DNA from: JAZOTM01 sp045657625
GTDB lineage: Bacteria > Bacillota > Clostridia > Lachnospirales > Lachnospiraceae
DNA: 64,000 nucleotides
Direction of reading: 5' to 3'
Assembly: GCA_045657625.1 (NCBI GenBank)
Contig: JAZOTM010000041.1
Coordinates: 29,056-93,055, forward strand
Shown here one piece after another: positions 51,260 to 60,003 of this stretch. The position numbers and the translations under genes were made by a program. Within the stretch, counting starts at the first letter, position 1. Every line of letters begins with the position of its first letter. The notes under the pieces were generated by a model. The model was given only the letters and a program-made list of their open reading frames with translations. It was not told the origin of the DNA and did not search any database.

Positions 51260-52756
51260 ATGTCGAAGTATGTGATGGCACTGGATGCAGGTACCACTAG
51301 TAACCGCTGCATCCTTTTTGATGAAAATGGAAATATTTGCAGTATGGCACAAAAGGAATTTCGCCAAATGTTTCCAAATCCGGGTTGGGTGGAGCATGAT
51401 GCAAATGAAATCTGGTCTACCATGTTGGGTGTAGCCTGGGAAGCGATGTCGATGATTCGTGCAAAAGCAGAGGATATTGCTGCGATTGGTATTACCAATC
51501 AAAGAGAGACTGCGATTGTTTGGGATAGAGAAACGGGAGAACCAATTTATAATGCCATTGTATGGCAATGCAGACGTACCTCAAATATTGCAGATGCGTT
51601 GAAAGCCAAGGGGTTGGAAGAATCTTATAGAAAGAAAACCGGTTTGATTATTGATGCTTATTTCTCAGCTACCAAGATCAAATGGATTTTGGATAATGTA
51701 GAAGGTGCCAGAGAAAAGGCGGATGCAGGAAAATTACAGTTTGGTACTGTAGAAACCTGGCTGATTTATCGTTTAACAAAGGGAAAAGTTCATGTTACGG
51801 ATTACAGCAATGCGTCTCGTACCATGTTGTTCAATATTAATGAGTTGAAATGGGATCAAGATATTTTAGATGAACTTGGTATTCCGCTTTCCATGATGCC
51901 GGAAGCGGTTCCTTCCAGTCAGGTTTATGGATATTCGGATGAATCTTTCTTTGGCGGTGAAATTGCAATTGCCGGTGCAGCAGGCGATCAGCAGGCAGCT
52001 TTGTTTGGACAGGCCTGTTTTGATAAAGGAAAAGCAAAAAATACTTATGGTACCGGTTGTTTCTTACTAATGAATACCGGTGAGCAGCCGGTGTTTTCAC
52101 AAAATGGTTTGGTTACCACAATTGCCTGGGGAATTGATGGAAAAGTGAACTATGCCTTGGAAGGTTCTATTTTCGTAGCAGGTGCTTCTATTCAGTGGTT
52201 GCGTGATCAGATGCGATTGATTGATTCCGCTTCGGATTCTGAATACATGGCTACAAAGGTAAACGGTACCCATGGTTGTTATGTAGTACCTGCTTTTACC
52301 GGTTTGGGAGCTCCACATTGGGATCAGTACGCGAGAGGTACCATTGTAGGAATTACCAGAGGTACCAATAAAAATCATATCATTCGAGCTACATTGGAAT
52401 CAGTGGCTTACCAGGTATGTGATGTTATTTTTGCTATGGAAGCAGATATGGGACAGCGATTACATTCTCTAAAAGTAGACGGCGGCGCAAGTGCCAACAA
52501 CTTCCTTATGCAGTTCCAGGCGGATATGATTGGTGTTCCGGTAAAACGACCGGCATGTGTAGAGTCGACGGCATTAGGAGCAGCCTTTTTAGCAGGCCTT
52601 GCAGTTGGATTCTGGAAAGACAAAGAAGAATTAGTGGCAAAAATGCAAATTGATCGCACTTTTGAACCGGTTATGGAACAAGAGGAACGTGAAAAAAAAT
52701 TAAAGGGATGGAATAAAGCAGTGAAGTATGCCTATGGATGGGCAAAGGAAGATTAA
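51260..52756 (+). CDS. glpK: Glycerol kinase
   Basis: The 498-residue FGGY kinase phosphorylates glycerol to glycerol-3-phosphate. It starts KYVMALDAGTTSNRCILFD, has the glycerol-binding IGITNQRETAIVWDRETG and WQCRRTS, and the C-terminal signature region KVDGGASANNFLMQFQADM. An HPr-phosphorylation histidine is expected in many Firmicutes in the YFSATK region but is not obvious here. The ATG follows TTGGAGGG. It is separated from the glpP and oxidase cluster by 36 kb; no glycerol facilitator gene is visible. Confidence 0.96.
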   Translation: MSKYVMALDAGTTSNRCILFDENGNICSMAQKEFRQMFPNPGWVEHDANEIWSTMLGVAWEAMSMIRAKAEDIAAIGITNQRETAIVWDRETGEPIYNAIVWQCRRTSNIADALKAKGLEESYRKKTGLIIDAYFSATKIKWILDNVEGAREKADAGKLQFGTVETWLIYRLTKGKVHVTDYSNASRTMLFNINELKWDQDILDELGIPLSMMPEAVPSSQVYGYSDESFFGGEIAIAGAAGDQQAALFGQACFDKGKAKNTYGTGCFLLMNTGEQPVFSQNGLVTTIAWGIDGKVNYALEGSIFVAGASIQWLRDQMRLIDSASDSEYMATKVNGTHGCYVVPAFTGLGAPHWDQYARGTIVGITRGTNKNHIIRATLESVAYQVCDVIFAMEADMGQRLHSLKVDGGASANNFLMQFQADMIGVPVKRPACVESTALGAAFLAGLAVGFWKDKEELVAKMQIDRTFEPVMEQEEREKKLKGWNKAVKYAYGWAKED

Positions 52757-52782
52757 AAGAAATGGTATATGCTTACAGCAAT

Positions 52783-52814
52783 AAAAAAGACAGTCTACAT
52801 AGGCTGTCTTTTAA
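52783..52814. terminator. Bidirectional terminator between glpK and the DUF975 gene
   Basis: AAAAGACAG (52785-52793) and CTGTCTTTT (52804-52812) pair. The hairpin overlaps the last codons of the convergent DUF975 gene. Confidence 0.8.
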
Positions 52815-53529
52815 TTTCGTGTTTATAGAAACGAACTTTTGTCTGAATCATATAAGGATACAGCCAAAGGAAGAAAATACCGAAAGTAATAATTCCGATG
52901 ATAACGTATCCAATAAAACTCAGGTTTAATACAAATAAATCTGCTTTGTGACCACGCATGAGTTTACGGCTTTTTTTCATGGCTTCCAATCCGCCCTGGG
53001 TGGGATTTTCCACCAAAAGAAAGAAGGTAAGTCCGTAAACCAAATCCATCATAATACCAACAATGAGGATGAGACAGCAGAGGAATAGAACTGTAATCTC
53101 TGTAAAAATGACTTGTGAATAATTGAATTCATCTGCATAAATCAAATCCAACATTTCGTTGGTAAAGATGGATAAGGGGATGGTTGGTAAATAAGATACC
53201 AAAGTAAAAATAAAACCAGCCATCAAAAAGTTGTTGGTATTGTTTTTAAAGTAAGTAAACAATAAAGAAAAAGAGATTGGCTGTCCTATGGATCTGTTCA
53301 TATGCATCAATTGAAGCCCTGCATAAACAAGATACATAAGCAACTGAATCAAAAAACTAGCACAATAATAAATTGCGTTTTCATATAAACTGTCTCCCGG
53401 TAACAAATAAGAAAAAACAGATGTTGCTACCAAAGGAGCAAAAAAGTAAAAAAGGCAGCTGGGCACAAAAAAACGATACTGCCCGTTCAGGTCTTGTTGG
53501 GCCGCCTGCTTCAAGTAACTAATTGGCAT
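52795..53529 (-). CDS. DUF975 family membrane protein
   Basis: The 244-residue integral membrane protein has about six hydrophobic helices and the family end RGHKADLFVLNLSFIGYVIIGIITFGI followed by WLYPYMIQTKVRFY. The family is widespread in Firmicutes with no defined role. The ATG follows TAGGAGAG. It lies 9 bases after the HExxH gene on the same strand and is probably its operon partner. Confidence 0.88.
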   Translation of the reverse strand: MPISYLKQAAQQDLNGQYRFFVPSCLFYFFAPLVATSVFSYLLPGDSLYENAIYYCASFLIQLLMYLVYAGLQLMHMNRSIGQPISFSLLFTYFKNNTNNFLMAGFIFTLVSYLPTIPLSIFTNEMLDLIYADEFNYSQVIFTEITVLFLCCLILIVGIMMDLVYGLTFFLLVENPTQGGLEAMKKSRKLMRGHKADLFVLNLSFIGYVIIGIITFGIFFLWLYPYMIQTKVRFYKHEIKRQPM

Positions 53530-53538
53530 AATACTCTC

Positions 53539-53991
53539 CTAAACCTCGGTCGAAAAATGCGCACCAATTAAATCCCCGGCATCTTGCGACTTTTTTTCTT
53601 GTTGATAAGGATTCGATTCATTGGGATATGCAATCTTTGTAGTGGTGGTACCGCCGCTTACGTAGGTACGTCCGCACTCCGGACACACAGAAGTCTGTAT
53701 TTTTACAGAGGCTTGTAAAACTGTACCGCCATCTTCCGCTGCCTTTGTATAAGCATTGGAAACATGTTCTGCTTCGTGTGCTCGCACCCGTGCGCCAGCA
53801 CTGGTAGGAGACATATGTTGGGCAGATTTAAAAGACACATTCTCATTGGAACCGTCCTGATATTTCCTGTTTTTACAGGTTTGACATTCTTCGCCTCCGG
53901 AAGAAATGCCTTTTTGCGCTTCGGTTTTCCCGTCCGTGGAAAAAGCGGAAACACTTCCATAATAACTTGGTAAAGATCCGGATATATTCAT
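53539..53991 (-). CDS. Putative SprA-type zinc metalloprotease with HExxH motif
   Basis: The 150-residue protein has RAHEAEHVSNAYTKA (about 69-83), a HExxH zinc site in the context RAHEAxH seen in putative metalloproteases of the SprA-related/CJM1_0395 type. Two CxxC pairs, CQTC near 36 and CPEC near 103, may bind a second zinc. The N terminus (MNISGSLPSYYGSVS) has no signal peptide. The ribosome site GGGAGGT is good. Substrate and target are unknown; a role with surface or motility proteins is suggested for relatives only by genome context. Confidence 0.7.
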   Translation of the reverse strand: MNISGSLPSYYGSVSAFSTDGKTEAQKGISSGGEECQTCKNRKYQDGSNENVSFKSAQHMSPTSAGARVRAHEAEHVSNAYTKAAEDGGTVLQASVKIQTSVCPECGRTYVSGGTTTTKIAYPNESNPYQQEKKSQDAGDLIGAHFSTEV

Positions 53992-54144
53992 AGGCTACCT
54001 CCCTGTATCTCATATATCACAGTGGATTTTATGTAAAACATAAAATAGTTACCGTCTAAATATTTTAGCATGGGGCTAGGGAAGTTTCAATAAAACGAAA
54101 AGGAAGAAAGTGAGAAAAAAACAGAAACTCAAGGAAGAATCGGT

Positions 54145-54150
54145 TATAAT
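54145..54150 (+). promoter_or_regulatory. TATAAT box immediately ahead of the DUF2752 gene
   Basis: The box ends 7 bases before the ATG at 54157, and no Shine-Dalgarno sequence lies between. Transcription would start at or next to the ATG, which suggests a leaderless message. The -35 region is weak. Confidence 0.55.
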
Positions 54151-54156
54151 AAAAAA

Positions 54157-54552
54157 ATGCGGACAAAAAAATTTTTTCTTATTTTGAATAGTATAGTGTT
54201 AATAGGTCTCCTAATATATGGAATATTGGGACAACTGGGAATTTCCTTGTTACAGATAGTTCCACCATGTTTGTATCGTCAGGTGACGGGACATGATTGC
54301 CCGGGTTGTGGAGGTACGCGAGCGGTAGTGGCGCTTTTACACGGGCGTGTTTTACAATCGCTGTATTTTCACCCATTGGTACCGGTGGTGGCAGGGTGCT
54401 TCTTGTGGTATGACGTGAGTTTTTTGCTAGAAAGACTCTTTCATATAGAAGGGAAAGCATCCTATCCCTATGATGACTTTCGAATTCTATGGGTGTTTTT
54501 GGGAATTGTAATTACGAATTTCTTTTTGAAAAACCTGTTTTTTTCGTTTTAA
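54157..54552 (+). CDS. DUF2752 domain membrane protein
   Basis: The 131-residue protein has three to four hydrophobic helices and the family motif GHDCPGCGGTRAVVALLHGR (about 46-65), with the two cysteines typical of DUF2752. The role is unknown. It has no ribosome site and lies just after a -10 box, so leaderless translation is likely. The neighbours are unrelated: a minus-strand HExxH gene and tex. Confidence 0.85.
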   Translation: MRTKKFFLILNSIVLIGLLIYGILGQLGISLLQIVPPCLYRQVTGHDCPGCGGTRAVVALLHGRVLQSLYFHPLVPVVAGCFLWYDVSFLLERLFHIEGKASYPYDDFRILWVFLGIVITNFFLKNLFFSF

Positions 54553-54609
54553 AAGTCAATTGAATTCAAAAAAAGCATTGGATATAATAATAACCATTGG
54601 AGGAATAAC

Positions 54610-56934
54610 ATGGATATTGCAGGAAAAATCGCAGAAGAATTACAGATTAAAAAAACACAGGTAGAGGCGGCAGTGAAGCTGATTGATGAAGGAAATACCA
54701 TTCCGTTTATTGCCAGATACCGTAAGGAAGTTACCGGAGCATTAAATGACGAAGTGCTTCGTAACTTAGATGAACGTTTAAATTATTTAAGAAATTTAGA
54801 GGATAAAAAAGCAACTGTTCTTGCAAGCATTGAGGAACAGGGGAAATTGACTCCGGAATTAAAGGAGCAGATTGTAGCAGCAGAAACTTTGGTGGTTGTA
54901 GAGGATTTATATCGTCCATATCGTCCAAAGAGACGTACCAGAGCAACCATTGCAAAGGAAAAGGGCTTAGAGCCTTTGGCTGATTTGATTTTTGCGCAGG
55001 ATCTTACAGAAAGCTTAGAAAGTGTTGCTGCGGCATATGTGAATGGAGAAAAAGAAGTGGCAACTGTAGAGGATGCAATTGCGGGAGCTTCAGATATTTT
55101 AGCAGAACGTATTTCGGATGAAGCGGATTATCGCATTCGCATTCGTGAACTTACCATGCAAAAAGGAAAGATTACGTCCGTGGCGAAGGATAAGGACGCG
55201 GAATCTGTATACGAGATGTATTATGAATTCGAAGAACCGGTGGCAAAACTTGCCGGACATCGTACCTTGGCATTGAACCGAGGAGAAGCGGAGAAGTTTT
55301 TAACTGTAAAAGTTGTAGCACCGGATCAAGAAATCTGTGCTTATTTGGAACGTCAGGTAATTACCAAAGATAATCCAAATACAACACCGATTTTAAAAGA
55401 TGTCATTGCAGACAGTTATACACGTTTGATTGCACCGGCAATTGAAAGAGAAATTCGCAACTTCTTGACAGAAAATGCAGAAGATGGAGCAATCAAAGTC
55501 TTTGGAAAGAACTTGGAACAGCTTTTGATGCAGCCGCCAATTATGAATCAAGTGGTATTAGGTTGGGATCCGGCATTCCGTACCGGATGTAAACTTGCTG
55601 TTGTGGATGCAACCGGAAAGGTGTTGGATACAAAGGTTATTTATCCGACTGCGCCACAGAATAAGGTAGAAGAATCAAAGGAAATTGTAAAAGGTTTGAT
55701 TAAAAAATATGGCATTACCTTGATTTCCTTAGGAAATGGTACTGCTTCCAGAGAATCTGAGCAGATTATTGTGGAAATGTTGAAGGAGTTAGATACACCG
55801 GTTCAGTATGTGATTGTAAATGAAGCCGGAGCTTCTGTTTATTCAGCGAGCAAATTGGCTACTGAGGAATTTCCACAGTTTGATGTAGGACAAAGAAGTG
55901 CCACCTCTATGGCCAGAAGATTGCAAGACCCATTGGCAGAATTGGTTAAAATTGATCCAAAATCCATTGGTGTTGGACAGTATCAGCACGATATGAACCA
56001 AAAGAAATTAAGCGAAGCTTTGGGCGGTGTTGTAGAGGACTGTGTTAATAAGGTAGGTGTTGACTTAAATACGGCATCTGCTTCTTTGATGGAGTATATT
56101 TCCGGTATTTCAAAGCCAATTGCCAAAAATATTGTGGCATACCGCGAAGAACATGGTCGTTTCCAATCCCGTAATGAGTTGTTGAAAGTAAGCAAATTGG
56201 GACCGAAAGCATATGAGCAGTGTGCTGGATTTATGCGTATTATTGGAGGTAAAAATCCGTTAGACGCGACAGCGGTTCATCCGGAAAGCTATGAAGCTGC
56301 AGAAAAGTTGTTGGCTTCTTTAGGATTTACAGCAGAAGATATTGCCAATGGAAATATCAAAGACATTGCAAAGAAGATTGCTGATTTACAACAGACTGCA
56401 GAAGAACTTGGCATTGGAGAACTGACGTTAGAGGATATTTTAAAGGAATTGGAAAAACCGGCCAGAGACCCAAGAGAAGATATGCCAAAGCCAATTTTGC
56501 GAAGTGATGTCTTAGAAATGAAAGATTTGACTCCGGGTATGGTATTAAAGGGAACTGTACGAAATGTCATTGACTTTGGTGTATTCGTTGACATCGGTGT
56601 ACATCAGGATGGCTTGGTTCATATTTCTCAAATCACGGATAAATTTATTAAACATCCATTGGAAGCAGTTTCTGTTGGTGATATTGTGGATGTAAAAGTC
56701 ATGAGTGTGGATTTGGCAAAACAGAGAATTCAGCTTACTATGAAGTTGGAAGATAAGCCTGTGGTACCAAAAAAGAAAGAAAAAACAGAGCAATCAAAGC
56801 AGAAAGAAAAACAGTTTAAAAAGAAATCAAACAATCAAAATAAGAATCAAAACAATCAGAACAAACAAAAGGAGAGAAGAAAATCCAATGGCGCGGTTAC
56901 CATTGGGGATTTAATTGGAAATATTAAATTATAA
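54610..56934 (+). CDS. tex: RNA-binding transcription accessory protein Tex
   Basis: The 774-residue protein has the Tex N-terminal helical region (IAEELQIKKTQVEAAVKLIDEGNTIPFIARYRKEVTG), the YqgF-like nuclease fold (VVLGWDPAFRTGCKLAVVD), helix-hairpin-helix motifs (FQSRNELLKVSKLGPKAYEQCAGF) and an S1 RNA-binding domain (about 637-708, GMVLKGTVRNVIDFGVFVDIG). A basic, Lys/Asn/Gln-rich tail follows the S1 domain, longer than in many relatives. It binds nucleic acid and affects transcription; its exact role in Firmicutes is unclear. The ribosome site TTGGAGGAA is good. Confidence 0.95.
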   Translation: MDIAGKIAEELQIKKTQVEAAVKLIDEGNTIPFIARYRKEVTGALNDEVLRNLDERLNYLRNLEDKKATVLASIEEQGKLTPELKEQIVAAETLVVVEDLYRPYRPKRRTRATIAKEKGLEPLADLIFAQDLTESLESVAAAYVNGEKEVATVEDAIAGASDILAERISDEADYRIRIRELTMQKGKITSVAKDKDAESVYEMYYEFEEPVAKLAGHRTLALNRGEAEKFLTVKVVAPDQEICAYLERQVITKDNPNTTPILKDVIADSYTRLIAPAIEREIRNFLTENAEDGAIKVFGKNLEQLLMQPPIMNQVVLGWDPAFRTGCKLAVVDATGKVLDTKVIYPTAPQNKVEESKEIVKGLIKKYGITLISLGNGTASRESEQIIVEMLKELDTPVQYVIVNEAGASVYSASKLATEEFPQFDVGQRSATSMARRLQDPLAELVKIDPKSIGVGQYQHDMNQKKLSEALGGVVEDCVNKVGVDLNTASASLMEYISGISKPIAKNIVAYREEHGRFQSRNELLKVSKLGPKAYEQCAGFMRIIGGKNPLDATAVHPESYEAAEKLLASLGFTAEDIANGNIKDIAKKIADLQQTAEELGIGELTLEDILKELEKPARDPREDMPKPILRSDVLEMKDLTPGMVLKGTVRNVIDFGVFVDIGVHQDGLVHISQITDKFIKHPLEAVSVGDIVDVKVMSVDLAKQRIQLTMKLEDKPVVPKKKEKTEQSKQKEKQFKKKSNNQNKNQNNQNKQKERRKSNGAVTIGDLIGNIKL

Positions 56935-56941
56935 TAGGTAC

Positions 56942-56970
56942 TTGACAGTGGGATTATTAGCGAGTATCAT
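56942..56970 (+). promoter_or_regulatory. Promoter of the FMN riboswitch and ribU
   Basis: A consensus TTGACA (56942-56947) and TATCAT (56965-56970) have a 17-base spacer. The aptamer starts about 23 bases later. Confidence 0.8.
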
Positions 56971-56992
56971 TCGAAATATAAATCTCATAGAA

Positions 56993-57099
56993 ATCTTCGG
57001 GGCAGGGTGCGATTCCCTACCGGTGGTATAGCCCACGAGCCGCAAGGCATGATTCGGTGCAATTCCGAAGCCGACAGTACAGTCTGGATGGAAGAAGAT
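56993..57099 (+). ncRNA. FMN riboswitch (RFN element)
   Basis: The conserved core is present: TCTTCGGGGCAGGGTG, CCCTACCGGTGGT, AGCCCACGAGCC, GATTCGGTGCAATTCCGAAG, CCGACAGT, and TCTGGATGGAAGAAGA, whose end pairs with the start. It precedes a terminator and the riboflavin transporter gene, so FMN binding would stop transcription of ribU. Confidence 0.97.
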
Positions 57100-57119
57100 G
57101 GTTTGTTTTGTAAAGAAAT

Positions 57120-57146
57120 GCCCCGTGTAATTACACGGGGCTTTTT
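57120..57146 (+). terminator. Riboswitch expression-platform terminator
   Basis: An 11-bp perfect stem, GCCCCGTGTAA/TTACACGGGGC, with almost no loop, is followed by T5. It sits 20 bases after the aptamer and 70 bases before ribU. Confidence 0.92.
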
Positions 57147-57218
57147 ATATGCAAAAAACCAACCAAATCTTAATCCTCGGATTTTTCATTATTAATATTG
57201 AAAAAAGGAGTGGAAAAT

Positions 57219-57857
57219 ATGAGTGAAGTAACAACAGAAACAAAAGTAAGTAAAACAAGGGTGAATGTAAGATATCTAACAGCAACAGCAATGCTCTCTG
57301 CGATATCCTTTATTTTATTCTTTATTCAAATTGGATTACCTTTTACCCCGTCATTTTTGAAATTGGATATTTCGGATTTGCCGGCGTTGATTGGATCCTT
57401 TGCTATGGGACCGGCTTATGGTGTTTTGATTTGTCTCATTAAGAATCTTTTACATTTAACCATTACCAGCACCGGTGGAGTTGGGGAATTATCCAATTTT
57501 ATTTTAGGCGCAGCCTTTGTTTTGCCGGGTGGAATTCTTTATAAGATGAAAAAAGGTGTTCGTACCGGAAAGAAGAGTGCATTAATTGGTACCATTCTTG
57601 GAATTATTTGTATGGCAATTGTGAGCATCCCATCCAATTATTTCTTGGTATATCCGGTTTATTATCAGTTTATGCCACAAGAAACCATTTTGGATATGTA
57701 CTCTGCAGTACTTCCTTTCTTACAAGGAAAAAGCATGTTGACATGCTTGATTGCAGTAAATGCTCCGTTTACAGCACTGAAAGGAATCCTTTGTGGTGTG
57801 ATTACCATGTTGATTTATAAAAGAATATCTCCTATTATTAAAGGAATTTCACGTTAA
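57219..57857 (+). CDS. ribU: ECF riboflavin transporter substrate-binding protein RibU
   Basis: The 212-residue integral membrane protein has about six helices and the S-component pattern with TAMLSAISFILFFIQIGLPF, FLKLDISDLPALIGSFAMGP and LKNLLHLTITSTGGVGELSNF. Together with an FMN riboswitch this identifies the riboflavin-specific member that works with the shared EcfAA'T module encoded elsewhere. The start is the ATG at 57219 after AAAGGAGTG; the upstream TTG lacks a site. Confidence 0.95.
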   Translation: MSEVTTETKVSKTRVNVRYLTATAMLSAISFILFFIQIGLPFTPSFLKLDISDLPALIGSFAMGPAYGVLICLIKNLLHLTITSTGGVGELSNFILGAAFVLPGGILYKMKKGVRTGKKSALIGTILGIICMAIVSIPSNYFLVYPVYYQFMPQETILDMYSAVLPFLQGKSMLTCLIAVNAPFTALKGILCGVITMLIYKRISPIIKGISR

Positions 57858-57860
57858 AGA

Positions 57861-57894
57861 AAAACCTCTGCCACTATTGTGGTGGAGGTTTTTG
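57861..57894 (+). terminator. Terminator after ribU
   Basis: AACCTCTGCCAC/GTGGTGGAGGTT form a 12-base stem with two imperfect pairs and a TATT loop, followed by TTTG. Confidence 0.82.
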
Positions 57895-57932
57895 TGGTAT
57901 ACTTTCAATAAAAGATATAGGAGGAGAAGAAA

Positions 57933-58421
57933 GTGGAATTTGATGTACAACTAAATGCAGATGATATGTATCGGTTTAATATGTATCATGCTTATCATGG
58001 TACAACGGGCTGGATGTCTATTTTAATTGGTATTATGGCATATGTGGTTGCGATTACTTCTTATGGAAGAGTGACTGGGACTATGACGGCGTTGTATGTG
58101 GTTTTTGGTACATTGTTACTTTTTTATATGCCTGTAAATTTAAAATTTGCCTCTAAACATAGAGTGGCAACACAGAAAGAATTTCAACAGCCGTTACACT
58201 ACGCTTTGCTTGAGGAGCACATAGCAGTCTCTCTTGGAGAAGAAAAATCAGAACTTCCTTGGAAACAGGTGCGCAAAGTGGTAGGTACCAAGCATAATCT
58301 TCTTATTTATACCAATCGCATCAATGCTTATGTGATTCCTTGGCGAGAAGTAGAGGGAAAAGAAGATGCGGTGAAGGAAATAATCAGTAAGCACGTAGAT
58401 CAAAAAATGATAAGGATGTAA
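57933..58421 (+). CDS. YcxB-like membrane protein
   Basis: The 162-residue protein has two membrane helices (about 27-45 and 49-69) followed by a soluble YcxB-type domain with a beta-rich pattern ending in NRINAYVIPWREV. No function is known for the family. The start is GTG at 57933, behind GGAGGAGAAG. It lies 4 bases before tsaE and shares the transcript with the t6A genes. Confidence 0.85.
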   Translation: MEFDVQLNADDMYRFNMYHAYHGTTGWMSILIGIMAYVVAITSYGRVTGTMTALYVVFGTLLLFYMPVNLKFASKHRVATQKEFQQPLHYALLEEHIAVSLGEEKSELPWKQVRKVVGTKHNLLIYTNRINAYVIPWREVEGKEDAVKEIISKHVDQKMIRM

Positions 58422-58425
58422 ATGT

Positions 58426-58857
58426 ATGATATATGAAACACATTCGCCGGAAGAAACATTGCGCCTTGGAAAGGAATTGGGACGTAATGCAAAGCCGGGA
58501 GACGTATATACCTTAAAAGGAGATTTGGGAGTTGGTAAAACGGTTTTGACCCAGGGCATTGCAAAAGGTCTTGGGATTTTGGAGCCGGTGTCTAGCCCGA
58601 CATTTACAATTGTGCAGGAATACGAGGAAGGTCGTATTCCCTTTTATCATTTTGACGTATATCGTATTAGTGATTTGAGTGAGATGGACGAAATAGGATA
58701 TGAAGACTATTTCTATGGCAACGGGTTGACAATGATAGAATGGGCAGAATTAATCGAAGAATTACTTCCGGGGAATAGAAAGGCGATTGTAATCGAAAAA
58801 GATTTGGAAAAAGGGTTTGATTACAGAAAAATTACAATTGAAGACATACAGGAGTAA
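58426..58857 (+). CDS. tsaE: tRNA threonylcarbamoyladenosine biosynthesis ATPase TsaE
   Basis: The 143-residue ATPase works with TsaB and TsaD in making the t6A modification at position 37 of tRNAs reading ANN codons. It shows GDLGVGKTVLTQGIAKGL (P-loop near 32-40), SSPTFTIVQEY and FYHFDVYRI. The ATG overlaps a weak GGATG ribosome site at the end of the previous gene. Four bases separate it from tsaB. Confidence 0.96.
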   Translation: MIYETHSPEETLRLGKELGRNAKPGDVYTLKGDLGVGKTVLTQGIAKGLGILEPVSSPTFTIVQEYEEGRIPFYHFDVYRISDLSEMDEIGYEDYFYGNGLTMIEWAELIEELLPGNRKAIVIEKDLEKGFDYRKITIEDIQE

Positions 58858-58860
58858 GTA

Positions 58861-59577
58861 ATGAGAATTTTAGGAATTGACAGTTCGGGCTTGGTGGCAA
58901 GCGTGGCGGTGATCGAGGATGATGTGTTAATGGGAGAATTCACAATGAATTATCACAAGACCCATTCTCAAAGTTTATTGCCCATGCTTCACCATTTGAC
59001 GGAATTGTTAGAATTGAAAATGGATAGTATTGATGCAATCGCGATTGCAGCCGGACCCGGAAGTTTTACAGGTTTGCGAATTGGAGCAGCTACAGCGAAG
59101 GGATTGGGATTGGCATTGGAAAAACCTATTATCCCGGTGCCTACGGTAGATGCACTTGCTTATAATTTAGTTGGGCATAGTTATGTGGTTTGCCCATTAA
59201 TGGACGCCAGAAGAAATCAAACATATACCGGTTTGTATCGATTTCAGGAAAATACAATGGAAACCATTTTGCCACAATGTGCCGTTGCGTTGGATGAAAT
59301 AATTCAAAAGATTAATGAGTTAGGAGAACCGGTGGTCTTCTTAGGAGATGGCGTGCCGGTATTTACGGAGACGATTGAAGAAAAAGTAAAAGTGCCTCAT
59401 TGCTATGCGCCGGCACATTGCAATAAACAAAGGGCGGCAGCAGTAGCGACACTTGGTTCTGTTTTATATAAAGAAGGAAAATTTGAAACAGCAGCAGAAC
59501 ATAAGCCGGAGTATTTACGTTTGTCTCAAGCGGAAAGAGAACGTATGGAAAAGGAAAAGCAGAATGGTCATTCGTAA
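58861..59577 (+). CDS. tsaB: tRNA threonylcarbamoyladenosine biosynthesis protein TsaB
   Basis: The 238-residue ASKHA-fold protein is the partner of TsaD. The start RILGIDSSGLVASVAVIED, HSQSLLPMLHHLTE and AAGPGSFTGLRIGAATAKGL identify it; it lacks the metal-binding histidines of TsaD, as expected. It overlaps rimI by 14 bases. Confidence 0.95.
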   Translation: MRILGIDSSGLVASVAVIEDDVLMGEFTMNYHKTHSQSLLPMLHHLTELLELKMDSIDAIAIAAGPGSFTGLRIGAATAKGLGLALEKPIIPVPTVDALAYNLVGHSYVVCPLMDARRNQTYTGLYRFQENTMETILPQCAVALDEIIQKINELGEPVVFLGDGVPVFTETIEEKVKVPHCYAPAHCNKQRAAAVATLGSVLYKEGKFETAAEHKPEYLRLSQAERERMEKEKQNGHS

Positions 59578-59995
59578 TATGCAGGAAGAAGATGTTTCAT
59601 CTGTAGCAGAAATCGAAAAAGAAATTTTTTCCATGCCCTGGACAGAACAAGGGTTTCAAAGTGCTTTGGAGCAGGATACCTGTTTTGTAGTGGCAGAAGA
59701 GGAACGAATTCTAGGCTACTGTGGTGCATATGTTTCTTTTGATGAAGCAGAAATTACCAATGTAGCTGTAAAAAAAGATTCTCAAGGCAACGGTGTTGGC
59801 GGTAGATTATTGGAAGATTTGGAAGCACGTTTGGAAAAGCGTGGAGTAAAACGCATTGTTTTAGAAGTGCGATACTCGAACGAACCGGCTATTCATTTAT
59901 ATGAAAAGAAGGGTTATAAAAAACTGGGAATCAGAAAGAATTTTTACCAAAATCCAAGAGAAGATGCTTGGATGATGGAACGACAGATAGATTAG
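59564..59995 (+). CDS. rimI: Ribosomal protein S18-alanine N-acetyltransferase
   Basis: The 143-residue GNAT enzyme acetylates the N terminus of ribosomal protein bS18. It has the acetyl-CoA site KKDSQGNGVGGRLLEDLE near 72-89 and the C-terminal YEKKGYKKLGIRKNFY segment. The start at 59564 (MVIRNMQEED) is inside the end of tsaB; an upstream in-frame ATG at 59453 would overlap tsaB by 125 bases. The tsaB-rimI-tsaD linkage is common in bacteria. Confidence 0.94.
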   Translation: MVIRNMQEEDVSSVAEIEKEIFSMPWTEQGFQSALEQDTCFVVAEEERILGYCGAYVSFDEAEITNVAVKKDSQGNGVGGRLLEDLEARLEKRGVKRIVLEVRYSNEPAIHLYEKKGYKKLGIRKNFYQNPREDAWMMERQID

Positions 59996-60003
59996 GAGAA
60001 TAC

